The notes beneath the pieces are model-generated. The model had not been told where the DNA came from. It saw only the letters and a program-made list of their open reading frames with translations, and searched no databases. Made by a program: the position numbers and the translations under genes. A stretch of DNA of 64,000 bases from Verrucomicrobiota bacterium (GTDB lineage: Bacteria > Verrucomicrobiota > Verrucomicrobiia > Limisphaerales > UBA9464), in the NCBI GenBank assembly GCA_017309115.1, contig JAFLEF010000042.1, forward strand, positions 1 through 64,000, given 5' to 3'. Shown piece after piece: positions 15,426 through 23,697 of the stretch (within the stretch, counting starts at the first letter, position 1; each line of letters opens with the position of its first letter).

Positions 15426-16790
15426 TCAGGTGGCAGGCGGTCGGACGATGACCACGGGGCGCCGGCTGTGTGCGACCACATCTTGGGCGACTGATCCCAG
15501 CAGGGCGCGGCTGAGTCCGGTGCGTCCGTGGGAGCCGAGAGAGATTAATTGGGCATCGAATCGTTCCGCGGCCTGACGAATGGCTTCCGCCACTTCGCTG
15601 GCCTCGATCACCTCGACTTCGGTGTGCAGGCCTCGGGAGGCGGCGTCAGGCGGTACCAACTGATGCAACTGACGGGTTAGTTCAGCGAGGTGCTGTTTGT
15701 GCTGAGAGCGGGAGGGTGCCCGCGGGGCGGTGCGGGTGATTCGGGCGGAGGGCGGGATCCATGGCGGAACCACGGTCACAAGTTTTACCTGACCTCCTCG
15801 GGGCAGGGCGGCGTAGGCCACGGGAATGGCGTGATTGGCCAATGGCGAGAAGTCGGTGGCGACCAGGGCGCGCTTGAAGTCGGGAATTTGGGGAGTTTGC
15901 TGATTGGTCCGGGACTCGGGCACGACGAGAACATTCATCGGCGCATGCAACAGAATTCCCCGGGAGGTGGAGGCATGCCAGAGCCGTTGGAGTCCCTGGC
16001 GTTGATGGGTGCCGGTGAGCAGCAGATCGGCGTGATCGTTCTCGGCCAATTCGACCAGACGGAGATCTGCCCGACCCCAGCCGGGTTCCACGCGGAGGCG
16101 GACCTCGACCGCGCCGAGCAGGGAAGCGAGGCGTTCGCGCAGATCGCGTTCCAGCAGGCGCTGAACTTCAGGTGGATTGGCATCCAGAGGTTGCTGTCCG
16201 CGAATACCGAGCCGGTGTTTTTCGGCGGGCGGCCAATCTACTTGAGCCACGGTCAGGTCGAGGGGACCAATCTGACGCAGTTCCTGGAGATACTGGAGCG
16301 CGGCGAGGGAAGGATCGCTGTAATCGAAGGCGCAAAAGACCCGGAGGCTGCGTTCCCCGCGAATCCAGGCTAGGAGCGGACCTTCCTGACGAATTACCAG
16401 GGTCGGGACGGGGGACTGTTCGGCCACCCGCTCGGCCACGCTGCCGATGAACCAGCGTCCGGGCTTGCGCTGTCCAAGTGAGCCCAGAACGACCAACCGG
16501 GCCTGGGTTGGATCGAGTTGGTTGAGGATGACTTCGTCGGCCGCGCCGCGGTGAACTTCGGCGGTGAGGGGCCGGGTCTCCTTGCGCAGGGGTTCGACGT
16601 GGTGCGCGAGGCGTTCCCGGAGTTGGGTTTCCAGCGACTGTTGAACCCGGGCGGAAAGTGGTTCGAGCCGATCGGTCTCGAACGCGTGAACGACTACGAG
16701 GGAATCCCCGAAGCGGTGCGCCAACCCGGCGGCGACCTGGCCAGCGTGTCCGGCATGGGGCGAGAAGTCGGTGCCATGGATCAGTTTCAT
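15426..16790 (-). CDS. Universal stress protein with three UspA-like domains
   Basis: 454 residues from ATG 16790 (MKLIHGTDFSPHAGHAGQ). Domain 1 ends LVVLGSLGQRKPGRWFIGSV, then PTLVIRQ. Domain 2 starts LRVFCAFDYSDPSLAALQYL and ends LLLTGTHQRQGLQRLWHAST, with MNVLVVPE; its glycine loop is altered, so nucleotide binding may be lost there. Domain 3 starts KRALVATDFSPLANHAIPVA and ends ISLGSHGRTGLSRALLGSVA, with VVIVRPP. Three Usp domains in one chain are uncommon. An inverted repeat lies just upstream. Confidence 0.87.
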   Translation of the reverse strand: MKLIHGTDFSPHAGHAGQVAAGLAHRFGDSLVVVHAFETDRLEPLSARVQQSLETQLRERLAHHVEPLRKETRPLTAEVHRGAADEVILNQLDPTQARLVVLGSLGQRKPGRWFIGSVAERVAEQSPVPTLVIRQEGPLLAWIRGERSLRVFCAFDYSDPSLAALQYLQELRQIGPLDLTVAQVDWPPAEKHRLGIRGQQPLDANPPEVQRLLERDLRERLASLLGAVEVRLRVEPGWGRADLRLVELAENDHADLLLTGTHQRQGLQRLWHASTSRGILLHAPMNVLVVPESRTNQQTPQIPDFKRALVATDFSPLANHAIPVAYAALPRGGQVKLVTVVPPWIPPSARITRTAPRAPSRSQHKQHLAELTRQLHQLVPPDAASRGLHTEVEVIEASEVAEAIRQAAERFDAQLISLGSHGRTGLSRALLGSVAQDVVAHSRRPVVIVRPPAT

Positions 16791-17257
16791 GAGAGCAGTT
16801 GCCTCCGTTCGCGACCCCAACTCTCACCGCCGTAGTCGAGTCATTCGATCGTTTGACGAAGGCTGGTTGCCGGCGGTGAGAGAGGGTTCGCGACACCCCT
16901 AAACTGGCAGCGGCCGAGACCAGTCGCTCCACCGATTTTGGCGAGGTTTAGCCGATTCCTTAGTTGCTGGGTTTCTCGCTCCTGAGTTGGTCTAGGGAAT
17001 GTTCCTAGGGAGGAGTGTCGCAAATCTGTAGAACATCATCGGAAAAGAACCTGGTTCGCCGGGCGTTGGGCTGGGCTTTGAGTGTCGTGTTGAGCGCGGT
17101 CGCTTCAGTGCAAGACACCGACCTGCGGGGACAGGGGTCGCCCGCCCGTATTGCCGGATGGCGGACAACGTTCTGGCAGAATCTCGGACTCCGGGTTGTT
17201 CTGGGGCCGGTAATTCCTGGCGTGTGGACTTATCGGGGCGAGTGATGGTTCATTCCG
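16791..17257. other. Intergenic region with an inverted repeat, no clear gene
   Basis: About 465 bases. An imperfect inverted repeat (16808-16832 and 16871-16893) lies at the usp side. A 76-codon frame on the plus strand at 17015-17245 has no ribosome-binding site, a shadow-like arginine/glycine composition and no family resemblance, so it is not called. Nothing else is seen. Confidence 0.5.
16808..16893. repeat. Imperfect inverted repeat upstream of usp
   Basis: TTCGCGACCCC-AACTCTCACCGCCG (split) at 16808-16832 pairs with CGGCGGTGAGAGAGGG-TTCGCGA at 16871-16893, with a 38-base loop. It starts 18 bases upstream of the usp start codon, so it may be a 5' leader structure or an operator pair. 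Confidence 0.5.
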
Positions 17258-17816
17258 CTAGGTGCCTGTGATGAACTTTTTCTCCCGCGTGATTTGAGAA
17301 ACCTCCGCCTCGCCCAAGGCCAAATTCCGTTTCAGAATCTCGTGGGGTGTGCCGATGAGTAGGCCGGAAATGCCGATGGCCTGAAAGGTGTCGGCGTTGA
17401 AGACGCTGAACAGCCGGAAGGGCTCGTCCCCGAGGGTTTCTACAGCGTGCGCGGCATTTCGTTTCAAGTACCCCAAATCACCCGGTCCAACCTCAACGGT
17501 GCCATTCTGGTCCGCTCCTTCGAACAAAGTGATACGGGCACGACCACTGATAACGAAATCCCATTCGTCGGCATTGGGATGCCAATGGGGCTCACGAATT
17601 CCTCCAGGGTTGAGAACCGTCAGCGAGGCAATCATGGTCAGCGACATCGGAGTCTTCGCGCGACGCCTGAACGAAGGTTCCTCCGGAACTCTTGACCGGC
17701 GGCATTTGCATCAATGGATACCGGAACGAGTGGGCGGAACGGGAAGCCAGTCCGTGGGTCTGTTGCGGGGCGATGAGCAGCGGCGGATTCTGGGTGATGA
17801 TGGGCACCTGCGACAC
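17258..17816 (-). pseudogene. Oxalate decarboxylase-like cupin, truncated and frameshifted
   Basis: The C-terminal 129 codons (17258-17647) encode a cupin: REPHWHPNADEWDFVISG gives the metal ligands H-x-H and E, with the distal H in RNAAHAVETLGDEP. Upstream in another frame (17592-17816) the translation reads PPLLIAPQQTHGLASRSAHS, then FRYPLMQMPPVKSSGGTFVQ and ASRED, which is the segment that precedes the cupin in OxdC-like proteins. The two frames meet near 17640-17650, so a one-base indel breaks the gene, and the N-terminal cupin is missing. The downstream frame could still be translated alone from ATG 17647. Confidence 0.65.
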
Positions 17817-17841
17817 CTGCCGTAACCATGCCGGATAAACT

Positions 17842-18150
17842 TTACTTCGATTTCGACTCGGCGTTCAGCGTTTGCAACACCTGCTGGTCGCCCCACTGGA
17901 CCAATTGGCCATTGTGAAAATAGGCATACACGCCCGGGTCCTTTTTCTCGCCGAACCGGAGGACCTCAATCGTACTTCCGTTGGCCTCCTTTTTGGCACC
18001 GGCCACTGAGTACGGGTCACCCAGGATCTTGACCACCTGCTCCCGAGTCATGCCCAGCTGGAGCTTCCGGCTGCGGGACTCGAAGGAAGAACAGGCGGTC
18101 AGCGAGAGCAGAATCGAAGCGCAGACCGTGAGCGAGAAAAGTCGTTTCAT
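17842..18150 (-). CDS. BamE/SmpA-like small lipoprotein
   Basis: 102 residues with a lipoprotein signal ending LSLTAC (C20). The mature part has LQLGMTREQVVKILGDPYS, the GMT-x3-V-x3-LG-P pattern of the SmpA/OmlA/BamE and DUF3192 folds, then FGEKKDPGVYAYFHNGQLVQ as the beta strands. These proteins sit in the outer membrane and often act in protein assembly, but many are unassigned. It stands alone between the cupin pseudogene and the esterase. Confidence 0.75.
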   Translation of the reverse strand: MKRLFSLTVCASILLSLTACSSFESRSRKLQLGMTREQVVKILGDPYSVAGAKKEANGSTIEVLRFGEKKDPGVYAYFHNGQLVQWGDQQVLQTLNAESKSK

Positions 18151-18212
18151 GGCCGCGACCGTAGGGGGTTAGGATCGGGAGACGCAAGCGGCCGGGCAAA
18201 CCTCGGAAAGAA

Positions 18213-19466
18213 TCACGGCGAAAGAAAGCGCAGGTAGTGCTCCCAGTCGACGTCGGTCAGGTCATGCTGACCCGCCCGCCGATGGTAGCGCAGTGTGGCT
18301 CCGAGCGGTTGGTCCAATTGAGGCTGAGCCGAGGTAGTCCCAAGGCCGGGAGTTCCGAGCAAGTGGAAGACCGGTTCGGCATGCACGAGCGCCAGGAATT
18401 CGCCTTGGGGATCCGCCCAGTGATCTTCGGCGGCGCTTCCGACGTACACGGGACGGGGAGCGAGGAGCGCGATGAGTTGGTGCTGATCAACGGGCAATTG
18501 ATCCTCGTGCCCAGCGTAGGTGCGAAAATGGGGAGCGAACCAATGGGGGAAGGCCCGGGTGATGATTTCGACAGTTTCGCCGTAGTCCCGTTTGCTCAGC
18601 GCCGCGCCACCGCAACCGGAGTTGTTGGCAATCGTCCAGGCGAACCGGGGATCCTGTGCCGACGCCCAGAGCGCGGCCTTGCCCATTCGCGAATGCCCGA
18701 TGACCGCCACCCGGTGGGCATCGATTTCGGGAACGGTTTCGAAGTAATCCAGAGCCCGGCTGAGTCCCCAGGCCCAGATCCCTAACGCGCCCGTTTCGGT
18801 GGGTTCGGGCGGACGGTTGGTGTCGATGCCCATCAAGTAGGCGGCGCCCCGGCGGTATTCGGTGGGGGAATCGGGAGCCAGATACCCGAGGTTGAGGGAC
18901 GCGAGGCCAAAGCCGCGATTGAGAATCGCTTCGAGCGTAGCCTTTCCCGCTGGGGTGGGATCGGGCGTGGGTTGACCCGGAAGGCGGCGGCCGACGGCCG
19001 GGCGCGGTTCCGGTGCGGCGGTGTCGAAGAGGTGAAGTCCCACCAGCATGGGAATTGCCCCGGTGGCGGAGCGCGGGAGGAATATCGTGAAGTCGAGGGC
19101 GATTCCGGCGCGGGGTTGGAGTATCTCCAATTGGACGTCCTGGCGAATTGCTCGGCCCCCGAGCGCTTGCGGATCTTCCCGGACCACGAGGAACCGTCGG
19201 GCGGTGGGGGTTGGGAGAGGGCGGCCGTAGACGTGGTCTTCGAACAACCGGAGCACTTGGGACCGTCGTTCCTGAATCCATTGCTGGGCGTTGGTCACGG
19301 CCCGGCCGTCTTCCAGGCGGAGCGGATCTGGTAGCCGATACGGACGAACTTTGGATTCATCCTGATTGGCCGCGCGGGTGACCAGCGTCAGGTGTCCGCT
19401 GGCCAGCCAGCCTACCCACAGCAAGAGCAGGCCCCAGCGAGGGGAAAGGAATTGCGGCAGGCTCAC
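18213..19466 (-). CDS. Secreted CE15-like glucuronoyl/acetyl xylan esterase
   Basis: 417 residues from GTG 19466, with signal-like LLLLWVGWLASGHLTLV. The alpha/beta-hydrolase core shows the CE15 nucleophile motif IGHSRMGKAALWAS (serine in GHSRMGK), the following NNSGCGGAALSKRDYGETVE, the HWFAPHF segment, LAPRPVYVGSAAEDHWADP with the acidic position, and a late histidine (RAGQHDLTDVDW). Glucuronoyl esterases cut the ester between lignin and glucuronoxylan. A TTG at 19529 would add 21 residues, only 12 bases from the divergent DUF1080 gene. Family call is good; substrate is inferred. Confidence 0.8.
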   Translation of the reverse strand: MSLPQFLSPRWGLLLLWVGWLASGHLTLVTRAANQDESKVRPYRLPDPLRLEDGRAVTNAQQWIQERRSQVLRLFEDHVYGRPLPTPTARRFLVVREDPQALGGRAIRQDVQLEILQPRAGIALDFTIFLPRSATGAIPMLVGLHLFDTAAPEPRPAVGRRLPGQPTPDPTPAGKATLEAILNRGFGLASLNLGYLAPDSPTEYRRGAAYLMGIDTNRPPEPTETGALGIWAWGLSRALDYFETVPEIDAHRVAVIGHSRMGKAALWASAQDPRFAWTIANNSGCGGAALSKRDYGETVEIITRAFPHWFAPHFRTYAGHEDQLPVDQHQLIALLAPRPVYVGSAAEDHWADPQGEFLALVHAEPVFHLLGTPGLGTTSAQPQLDQPLGATLRYHRRAGQHDLTDVDWEHYLRFLSP

Positions 19467-19540
19467 GGGATGGGGGAAGTGGCTCCGGGTCGGTGTTTTC
19501 TTGCCGCCCGGTTCGGGGCTGCGTATCAAATCGGGGCTTC

Positions 19541-20263
19541 ATGAAACAACTTCTTCCTTTGGCGGCCGTGGTCGCCTTGGCTGGATGTGCCAGCCATCAG
19601 CCCAACGAGGCGGGATTCGTGGGAACCCACGCCACGACGTCCGCCGTCAACCAAAACGCCCTGCACGCTCCGGGTTCGGATCTGGGCAAGCTCGACGCCG
19701 AGGGCTTCACCATCATTTTCGACGGCACCTGGACGGGGTGGCGAGTGAACGAGAATCCGCAGGCGTGGAGCATCTCCAACGGAGCGTTCCGCGCCCAAGG
19801 CGATCGGAGCCACAACTTCTACATTGGACCACTGCAGCCGTTCAAAAACTTCGAGGTGAAACTCGATATCATGACCGAACCGGGCTCCAACGGCGGCGTC
19901 TACGTTCACACCAAGTTCCAGGACAGCGGTTGGCCCTGGGGTGGCTACGAGACCCAGGTCAATCAGTCGCAGGGCGACTGGCGCAAGTCCGGCAGCGTCT
20001 ATGCGGTGCAGGACGTCAAGGAGGACCAGATCAAGGCCATTGTGAAGGATAACGAGTGGTATACCCACCACGTGGTCGTGAAAGACGGGACCATCAAGGT
20101 TTATCTCAACGGCAAGCTGGTGAACGAATTCAAGGAAGAGGTCGGTCGTCAGCCGGGCAAGGACTTCGAACGGAAGCTCAATGCCGGCACCATCGCCTTG
20201 CAGGCGCATGACCCCAAGAGCGTGGTCTACTACAAGAACATCCGGGTCAAGCCGCTGGACTGA
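19541..20263 (+). CDS. DUF1080 (3-keto-disaccharide hydrolase/LamG-like) lipoprotein
   Basis: 240 residues starting MKQLLPLAAVVALAGC with lipobox LAGC (C16). The mature part has FTIIFDGTWTGWRVNENPQA, WSISNGAFRAQG, FKNFEVKLDIMTEPGSNGGV, the DNEWYTHHVVVKDGTIKVYL strand and a closing GTIALQAHDPKSVVYYKNIR, all typical of DUF1080, a concanavalin-like sandwich abundant in Verrucomicrobia and Planctomycetes and linked to sugar hydrolysis or binding. It sits in the outer envelope. Divergent from the esterase and followed by a strong terminator. Confidence 0.88.
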   Translation: MKQLLPLAAVVALAGCASHQPNEAGFVGTHATTSAVNQNALHAPGSDLGKLDAEGFTIIFDGTWTGWRVNENPQAWSISNGAFRAQGDRSHNFYIGPLQPFKNFEVKLDIMTEPGSNGGVYVHTKFQDSGWPWGGYETQVNQSQGDWRKSGSVYAVQDVKEDQIKAIVKDNEWYTHHVVVKDGTIKVYLNGKLVNEFKEEVGRQPGKDFERKLNAGTIALQAHDPKSVVYYKNIRVKPLD

Positions 20264-20304
20264 TTCCCGTTTTGGTTCGGACCGTTTCCGGTTCTTGCAT
20301 CAGG

Positions 20305-20333
20305 CCCGAAGACCTCGTCTTCGGGTCTTTTTG
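20305..20333 (+). terminator. Rho-independent terminator after the DUF1080 gene
   Basis: CCCGAAGAC-CTC-GTCTTCGGG is a perfect 9-bp stem with a 3-base loop, followed by TCTTTTTG. It starts 41 bases after the stop at 20263. Confidence 0.9.
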
Positions 20334-20422
20334 TTGTGGGGGAGGACAAGGCGCCCTGCGGCGCCCGGAGTTTGCGAAAATTCAATCGCCACCCCGACCC
20401 GGTCGGCTTAAAGGATATTCCA

Positions 20423-20932
20423 ATGCAATCGATTTCATCCCTGAAACGACTGACCCTGACCTTGGTAGGGGGCTTGGTCCTGACCGCCATCAGCCTAGGG
20501 GGAACCCCGGGTTGGCTCCTGAGTTATGACAAGGCGCAGGAGTTTGCCAAAAAGTCCGGCCGACCGGTTTTGGTCAACTTCACCGGATCCGACTGGTGCG
20601 GATGGTGCATCAAGATGAAGAAGGACGTGCTGTCCAAGCCCGAGTTTATCCAATACGCCTCGTCCAATCTGATCCTGCTGGAACTCGACTTCCCCCAGAA
20701 GACGCCGCAGACGGCCGAATTGAAGGCGGCCAATGAAGCCCTGAAGCAGCGATTCAAGATCACGGGATTTCCAACGTTCATTCTGGTGGATCCCAACGGA
20801 AAGGTATTGGGACGTCAGGTGGGTTACCTGCAAGGCGGGGTGGAGGCGTTCACGGACAAGATCACCAGTTGGAAGGGAGTGACCCCGGCGGCGGCGGTTC
20901 CGGCGGAGCCGGCGAAGGCCCCAACGCCGTAA
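20423..20932 (+). CDS. Secreted thioredoxin-fold protein
   Basis: 169 residues from ATG 20423, which has the ribosome-binding site AAAGGA at 20410-20415. A signal peptide (RLTLTLVGGLVLTAIS) is followed by VNFTGSDWCGWCIKMKKDVL with the redox pair C59/C62, the LLELDFPQ strand and the cis-proline loop GFPTFILVDPNGKVLG. It probably works outside the cytoplasmic membrane in disulphide or haem-protein maturation, and is similar to thioredoxin_7/DsbD-gamma-like domains. The C-terminus is alanine/proline-rich. Confidence 0.88.
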   Translation: MQSISSLKRLTLTLVGGLVLTAISLGGTPGWLLSYDKAQEFAKKSGRPVLVNFTGSDWCGWCIKMKKDVLSKPEFIQYASSNLILLELDFPQKTPQTAELKAANEALKQRFKITGFPTFILVDPNGKVLGRQVGYLQGGVEAFTDKITSWKGVTPAAAVPAEPAKAPTP

Positions 20933-21050
20933 TAACCGGCCGGGGCGGTGGGCTGCAGGGAGGTGTCTCCCGCAGAGGCGAGGAATCTGGAAACCCTGAA
21001 GCGGGTATGGGGTAAGCGGTAAGGGCGGACGGAGTGTCGCCGGATGGGCC

Positions 21051-22049
21051 TTACTTCTTCTCTTCCTTCTTTTCGGCGGGCGGCGTGTTGGTGGAGAGCG
21101 CGGCGAGTTCGGCGCCGGTGTTGACGTAGATTCCAGGCAAGGCGGCGGTCAGTTTGGCGGCGCCTTCAGGGGTGACCTTGGTCTGCCACACGTACACGGC
21201 GCGCAGATGCTTGAGTCCCTTGAGGTGCTCCAGACCGGCATCCGTGACCGGTGTGCCGTAGAGATTCAGCGTGACCAGATTCGACAGACCTTTGAGCTGG
21301 GCCAGGCCGGCATCGGTGATGGCGGTGAGCGGAGCCTGGAGGTTCTGCAAATAACCCAACTGGGCGATGGTCACGAGCCCGGCGTCGGTCACCCGGGTAT
21401 TGCCGAGGTTGAGTTCGATCAGCGACGTGACCTCTTTGAGGGGCGCGATGGAGGCGTCGGTCACGTTGGTGCCGGCGAGGCGGAAATTGGCTTCGCGCCA
21501 CGGGACATTCTGTGCTACTGGGCGAACCTCGAGTCCGGCCTTGGCGAGAGTGGCCAACGCGCCGGCTTCCCCGGCGCTGGGCTTGAATTCCTTGGGCAAT
21601 TCAGGCAGCGGCGGCGGCGGCGGGCCTACTTTGGCTGGACGCGCGACGACCGGTTCAGGCTTGGCCGGACCCGAAATGACCACTCCGTCGGGCCAATTGG
21701 CGCCGGAGGCGATCCATTCCTTCAGTACCGCGATTTGGGCTTCGGTTAGCGGATCCCCTTCCGGCGGCATGCGGTCATCGTTGTTCGCCGGCAGGGAGAC
21801 CCGTTTGATCAACTCGCTACCGGCCGGGTCATTGGGCTTAACGGTTGGTCCGTCTTTGCCGCCTTTGAACGTGGCTTCCTTCGAATCGAGGCGCAGCTTG
21901 CCCTTCTGCTTGTCGGGACCGTGACATTCGATGCAGCTCTTCTGCAAAATTGGGAGGACGTCCTTCTGGAAGTCCGGCGCGGCCGACGCTCCCCAGCTCA
22001 CGGAGGCGGCGGTGATGGCAATCAGGTAACGGACACGGGAGCGGTTCAT
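21051..22049 (-). CDS. Planctomycete-type cytochrome c with leucine-rich repeats
   Basis: 332 residues from ATG 22049 with signal peptide. The haem site CIECH (C39, C42, H43) lies in DVLPILQKSCIECHGPDKQK, followed by LRLDSKEATFKGGKDGP and MPPEGDPLTEAQIAVLKEWI, the PSCyt1 pattern. After a proline-rich linker come about five LRR units (LIELNLGNTRVTDAGLVTIA and similar, residues about 185-315). This c-type haem plus LRR combination is common in Verrucomicrobia, but its electron partner is unknown. It ends in a lysine/glutamate tail (EKKEEKK). Confidence 0.87.
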   Translation of the reverse strand: MNRSRVRYLIAITAASVSWGASAAPDFQKDVLPILQKSCIECHGPDKQKGKLRLDSKEATFKGGKDGPTVKPNDPAGSELIKRVSLPANNDDRMPPEGDPLTEAQIAVLKEWIASGANWPDGVVISGPAKPEPVVARPAKVGPPPPPLPELPKEFKPSAGEAGALATLAKAGLEVRPVAQNVPWREANFRLAGTNVTDASIAPLKEVTSLIELNLGNTRVTDAGLVTIAQLGYLQNLQAPLTAITDAGLAQLKGLSNLVTLNLYGTPVTDAGLEHLKGLKHLRAVYVWQTKVTPEGAAKLTAALPGIYVNTGAELAALSTNTPPAEKKEEKK

Positions 22050-22328
22050 AGGCGAGGGTGATGCGGCGAGAGGTGTAGTCATCCCGCATTGAGAATTCAA
22101 ACCTGCATCACAAATTCATCTCGATTGCTGTTCGCGCCAGGCGTGAGAGAAAGTTGTCCGGCGGTCGACGCGGTTGCCGTCTCGGGGTTCCAGACCGCTC
22201 CGCGCACGGTCTGTCATCTGCTGACATCTGCCGGTGAATCAACTGAGGGCTTGCCACCTCGAAGGCCGTCGGTAACGTCCGCTTCTCTTTTCGCAGAAAT
22301 TTCGGCATCAAATCGTCTCTTTACCGTT

Positions 22329-22889
22329 ATGGCAGTCAACGCGAACGAACTCCGCAAAGGCACGGCAATTCTTTACAACAACGACATCTGTGTCGTGTTG
22401 GAGGTAACTCATCGGACCCCCGGCAACCTCCGCGCGTTCGTCCAGGCAATCTTGCGCAGTGTGCGCTCCGGCAAGTCCATGGACGTGCGCTTCAGCTCGG
22501 CGGAAAAGATTGAAACGGTTCCGCTGAACACCAAGAAGATGGAGTTCAGCTACAAGTCGGGTGACGACTTCGTGTTTGTGGATCCGGAGTCCTACGAAGA
22601 AGTCACGGTCAGTCCGGAATTTGTCGGCGACACGAAAAACTATCTGATCGAGAACGCCTCGGTCACGATGACCTTTGTGGAAGAGAAGGCGGTCCAGATT
22701 GAGCTGCCGCCGAGCGTAATTCTGACCGTGGCGGATGCGCCGGAAGGCTTGAAGGGCGACTCGGCCAACAACGTGCAGAAGACGGTGACCCTGGAGACCG
22801 GCATCACGATTAACGCGCCGCTGTTCATCAAGACCGGCGAGAAGATCAAGGTAGATACCCGGACCGGGAAGTACATGGAGCGGGCCTGA
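22329..22889 (+). CDS. efp: Elongation factor P
   Basis: 186 residues with the three beta-barrel domains of EF-P: KOW-like domain 1 (NELRKGTAILYNNDICVVLE), the OB domain 2 (MEFSYKSGDDFVFVDPESYE, TMTFVEEKAVQIELP) and domain 3 (TVTLETGITINAPLFIKTGE, KIKVDTRTGKY). It rescues ribosomes stalled at polyproline. The domain 1 tip reads HRTPGNLRAF, so the position that carries modified Lys or Arg in E. coli (Lys34) or Pseudomonas (Arg32) is Asn33 here. ATG 22329 was preferred over the frame extending to 22089. Confidence 0.93.
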   Translation: MAVNANELRKGTAILYNNDICVVLEVTHRTPGNLRAFVQAILRSVRSGKSMDVRFSSAEKIETVPLNTKKMEFSYKSGDDFVFVDPESYEEVTVSPEFVGDTKNYLIENASVTMTFVEEKAVQIELPPSVILTVADAPEGLKGDSANNVQKTVTLETGITINAPLFIKTGEKIKVDTRTGKYMERA

Positions 22890-22920
22890 GGCCCTGTGAG
22901 ACTCCAGAAGGTTGGGCTGG

Positions 22921-22937
22921 CCCCGAAGGTTTCGGGG
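22921..22937. terminator. Possible bidirectional hairpin between efp and the CpxP-like gene
   Basis: CCCCGAA-GGT-TTCGGGG forms a 7-bp stem between two convergent genes. There is no T-run, so it is a weak terminator candidate. Confidence 0.4.
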
Positions 22938-22945
22938 CGGCCATC

Positions 22946-23407
22946 CTACGGTTTGGTGGTGGAAGAACCGGTCTGGTTGGTCTTGGCGCCTTCCGGACCG
23001 TTTTTGGAGGAGCTCCACCGTTTGGGCATTCGTTGTTCCCGTTCCTGATCGCGCTCCTTCTCCATTGCTTCGTACTTGGCCTTTTGTTCGGGGCTCATGA
23101 TCGAGGCGATCCGTTCCCGATGGCGTTTGATGGTGGCCCCAATTTGGCTGTAGTGATCCCGGTGGACCGCCTCGAATTCCTCCATGTTTTGGCGGAGGAT
23201 GGGATCGAGTTGATCGCGCTGGGCGGGGGAAAGCCCCAGATCACTCACCAAGCGGTTACAGAAGCGGGACCGCATTTCGTCCCGGTCAAAGGACTTGAAG
23301 ACCGGCTGACGGCCCCATTGATAGCCCAAGGCACCGCCCGCCACGGCTCCGAGCACAAAGGTTCCGGCGAGGTACAGGATGATGGTTCGGCGGGTGGGTG
23401 CGATCAT
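22946..23407 (-). CDS. CpxP/Spy-like periplasmic protein (heavy-metal resistance fold)
   Basis: 153 residues with an N-terminal anchor (TIILYLAGTFVLGAVAGGAL) and a helical rest: FCNRLVSDLGLSPAQRDQLD, PILRQNMEEFEAVHRDHYSQ, RERIASIMSPEQKAKYEAME. The LSxxQ and MSPEQKAKYE segments resemble the LTxxQ motifs of Spy/CpxP and zinc-resistance proteins. Its start overlaps the anti-sigma stop (ATGA), so the three genes form one operon. Likely the target or modulator of an envelope stress signal. Confidence 0.7.
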   Translation of the reverse strand: MIAPTRRTIILYLAGTFVLGAVAGGALGYQWGRQPVFKSFDRDEMRSRFCNRLVSDLGLSPAQRDQLDPILRQNMEEFEAVHRDHYSQIGATIKRHRERIASIMSPEQKAKYEAMEKERDQEREQRMPKRWSSSKNGPEGAKTNQTGSSTTKP

Positions 23408-23697
23408 GGAGCCACAGCGACGTAGAAGGTGGCGTTGGCCACGGCGTATTCATCTCCAGTGGGAGGTCGGGAAGAGGGCCAGTTCAGGCCCACAGCGATG
23501 GCAGTGACTAGCGCGGCCGTCGCGAGACCGGCTCGCAGCCAAGTGGCGAGCCACCCCAAGGAGTCCGCCTGCTGGTTCCGCCAGGCGGCTAAAACGCGGC
23601 TTTCGGCGGCAAACGAGAGCTGGGTCAATTCGACCGGCCGGGGAGCTTGGGCGGCGCTCCGGAGCAGGCGGTCCAACTGGTGATCAAGCGGGTTCAT
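23404..23697 (-). CDS. Putative small anti-sigma or membrane regulator
   Basis: 97 residues: a short cytoplasmic part (MNPLDHQLDRLLRSAAQAPR) and one transmembrane helix (LRAGLATAALVTAIAVGLNW, about residues 50-70), then a short external tail. It follows the ECF sigma gene with a 14-base overlap and precedes the CpxP-like gene with a 4-base overlap. Position and topology suggest an anti-sigma factor, but it lacks the HxxxCxxC zinc motif. Confidence in the role is modest. Confidence 0.6.
   Translation of the reverse strand: MNPLDHQLDRLLRSAAQAPRPVELTQLSFAAESRVLAAWRNQQADSLGWLATWLRAGLATAALVTAIAVGLNWPSSRPPTGDEYAVANATFYVAVAP

Noticed and set aside
17015..17245. 76-codon frame in the gap upstream of the cupin
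   Set aside because: No ribosome-binding site, no homology-like pattern, and it is in a gap with only weak structure.
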